45,289 nucleotides of DNA, taken from SURF-24 sp964537965. GTDB lineage: Bacteria; Bacteroidota; Ignavibacteria; Ignavibacteriales; SURF-24. This document shows, piece after piece, positions 45,001 through 45,289 of this stretch. The translations under genes and the position numbers were made by a program. The stretch's first letter is position 1. Every line of letters begins with the position of its first letter. The notes below the pieces were generated by a model. It had not been told where the DNA came from. It worked only from the letters and a program-made list of their open reading frames with translations, and did no database searches. Location: positions 1 through 45,289 of the forward strand of contig CAZIDB010000005.1 in assembly GCA_964537965.1 (NCBI GenBank), written 5' to 3'.

Positions 45001-45144
45001 GTTATAACTATTGTTAATGAAGAACAACCTGCGGGAGAATATGAAGTAGAGATGAACGGAAGTAAATTATCAAGCGGAATTTACTTTTACCAGCTAAAAG
45101 CCGGAAGTTATGTTCATACAAGGAAATTAATTCTCCTTAAATAA
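42094..45144 (+). CDS. T9SS-secreted protein with lamin-tail and CotH kinase-like domains
   Basis: 1016 aa. A signal peptide (about 1-22) precedes a lamin-tail domain (INEILASNTS, YCDWIEIVN, SGYYLSDD). A chitobiase-like domain follows (IRFTTNGTPPDGSS, then IRAKAFSEGM). The CotH domain spans about 250-600 (LPVVSIVTDP, FRDGLAHTIL, VFLNGEYWGIHNIREKINEHYFEE, RWINYDMDQVF). A second lamin-tail domain is near 745-850 (IINEINYNS, EDWIELYN). The end is a T9SS type A sorting domain (NYPNPFNPTTK, YDILGNEV, LSSGIYFYQL). CotH proteins are atypical kinases that phosphorylate secreted proteins; activity outside the cell would need exported ATP, so a structural role is also possible. The sorting domain carries a palindromic in-frame insertion at 44932-44965. 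Confidence 0.88.
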   Translation: MMKPKSVLLFCIWIFMETCTAQVSKVYINEILASNTSTNVSYDFSEYCDWIEIVNFNPIVIDLSGYYLSDDTANPYKWKIPDHSLIGSVNAKLFWADGRDTLLHTNFKLDKEGEYIGLYDPSGNVVDSITFGQQKNDMSFGRLSGDINSWGYFSHPTPLKINSAEYINGFTKEPEFSFKGGFYKGHQQLSLSSNDPSAEIRFTTNGTPPDGSSELYTKPIELDSTTAIRAKAFSEGMVPSEVVTQTYFINEEIDLPVVSIVTDPGNFFDDKIGIYVTGTNGTYGECDPKIRNVNQDWERPVNFEFYESTGEQRINQLAGIKIFGGCSRTRYPQKSLALFARSDYGKSSFEYKFFADKNIDKFESVLLRSASDDQVFTMFRDGLAHTILSKELDIDYQAFRPAVVFLNGEYWGIHNIREKINEHYFEENFNVPASEIDLLERNANILTGTATAYNNMLNYVRSKDMAQTVHYEYVKTLMDVDQYINYQIGHIYLAERDWPGNNIRFWKANSGNYKKWRWINYDMDQVFIYTTTNSIAVAAASNGPNWPNPPWSTLLFRRLLMNKEFKNKFIQRYAYLMNTLFEPGNVIQYIDSLQNIIAKEIPRHITKWGGKVDPDFSEVGWTPEPTFNSVEEWNENVEELREFAGERQNYSWKHMMEYFKISDTVCITISSNIPEAGEVKFFNWQIHEPDLKGKYFKGIPFTVEAVPYFGYRFLYWKHGDSTKHKSCIEIIPDKDSLLIVYFEKEVLSDSNLVIINEINYNSSDLFNSEDWIELYNRRYAPVNLSGCILKDENEESPFIFPEGTVIGANSFLVVCKDTNSFNSCFPLVANKTGNLGYGLNNKGEVVRLYSSNGLLIDSVHYDNKSPWPVEADGTGATLELKAPMLDNNLPGNWISAAGKYGTPGYINSTLMEVESANPDANPTEFILYQNYPNPFNPTTKIKYTIPASLNPSQGGTLISLNVYDILGNEVITIVNEEQPAGEYEVEMNGSKLSSGIYFYQLKAGSYVHTRKLILLK
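44932..44965. repeat. REP-like palindromic element in frame inside a sorting domain
   Basis: TCCCTCC (44943-44949) and GGAGGGA (44953-44959) pair perfectly around CAA; the arms extend to 10 bp with one mismatch (44940-44949/44953-44962). A second CCTCCC precedes it (44933-44938). This GC-rich block stands out in AT-rich DNA. It encodes the extra residues NPSQGGTL between two strands of the sorting domain where related domains run straight through. Confidence 0.7.
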
Positions 45145-45167
45145 TAATTCTTACTTTAAAACTAGAA

Positions 45168-45221
45168 AAAAAACTATTAAAAAATGTAAAGGTTCACACT
45201 AACCTGCATCAGTAGTTTTTT
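45168..45221 (+). terminator. Terminator-like nested hairpin after the CotH gene
   Basis: AAAAAACTA (45168-45176) pairs with TAGTTTTTT (45213-45221), enclosing a second stem AGGTT (45190-45194)/AACCT (45201-45205). The right arm supplies a T6 tract. It lies 23 bp after the CotH-gene stop and is probably the operon terminator, possibly bidirectional. Confidence 0.5.
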
Positions 45222-45254
45222 AAGAAGAATGAAAGAAGACTGATTGTAATTACC

Positions 45255-45275
45255 AGGAGTGAAACGATGAAGTAA
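45255..45275 (+). other. Shine-Dalgarno followed by a two-codon ORF
   Basis: AGGAG (45255-45259) is placed 7 nt before an ATG at 45267 that reads ATG-AAG-TAA. A later ATG at 45279 is too far from this site. It may be a minimal leader ORF or the damaged start of a gene lying beyond the window. Confidence 0.3.
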
Positions 45276-45289
45276 TCAATGGAATTAAT

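Noticed and set aside
1..45289. CRISPR arrays, tRNA or rRNA genes, insertion sequences
   Set aside because: No regularly spaced repeat arrays, tRNA T-loop/acceptor patterns, rRNA-like blocks or transposase frames were seen on reading both strands; a dedicated scan (tRNAscan-SE, Infernal) was not possible.

Overview
The window is AT-rich (roughly two-thirds A+T by eye) and has the look of a free-living member of the Bacteroidota/Chlorobiota/Ignavibacteriota group, most likely an Ignavibacteria-type bacterium. The main evidence is three type IX secretion (T9SS type A) C-terminal sorting domains with the YPNPFN signature, a TonB-dependent receptor with a carboxypeptidase-like N-terminal domain, a REC-LytTR regulator and a complete classical menaquinone cluster. 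The assignment is inference from gene content; no rRNA or tRNA gene was seen.

Layout. Positions 1-1229: end of an upstream gene, a terminator and hemW. Positions 1269-10176: signalling block with a CHASE4/PAS membrane sensor (minus), then a ten-PAS histidine kinase, a REC-LytTR regulator and a REC-histidine kinase (all plus). Positions 10177-11020: a gene-free stretch that is dense in inverted repeats and ends in an intrinsic terminator; I propose a structured non-coding RNA of about 290 nt at about 10382-10670. A pair of TTACAAC-type direct repeats with exactly 21-bp periodicity lies upstream of it, and a matching pair lies between the LytTR gene and the REC-kinase gene. This local circuit (LytTR regulator, its putative sites, putative RNA) is my leading candidate for something undescribed. 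Positions 11024-12713: a 5'-truncated T9SS-protein remnant and a secreted propeller-like protein. Positions 12774-14111: an exported MORN_2-repeat protein.

Positions 14233-21888: menaquinone biosynthesis, with menF-menD-menH-menB-menA-menE on the minus strand and a hotdog thioesterase (probable DHNA-CoA thioesterase) converging on menE from the plus strand. These cover chorismate to demethylmenaquinone except for menC; the final methyltransferase is also absent here. Positions 22258-28536: a MarR regulator, then on the minus strand prmA, an M28/glutaminyl-cyclase-like lipoprotein peptidase, a TatD-radical SAM fusion, a small lipoprotein and a TonB-dependent receptor, which is preceded at 28538-29047 by another lipoprotein. 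Positions 29201-32676: a tightly coupled pair encoding a 176-aa unknown protein and a 980-aa SNF2-like protein whose Walker A is intact but whose motifs II and VI are degenerate, with an Mrr-like C-terminus. This is the second candidate for an undescribed system.

Positions 32972-39682 are mostly housekeeping: purM (minus), a CIRCE-like operator with hrcA-grpE-dnaJ (dnaK is absent), a membrane-anchored helix-hairpin-helix protein, a PilM-like protein, rsmD and coaD. Positions 39862-45144: two adjacent T9SS-secreted proteins, a CE2/SGNH-type esterase and a lamin-tail/CotH protein. The latter has a palindromic repeat inserted in frame inside its sorting domain. The window ends in a hairpin followed by a Shine-Dalgarno sequence and a two-codon ORF.
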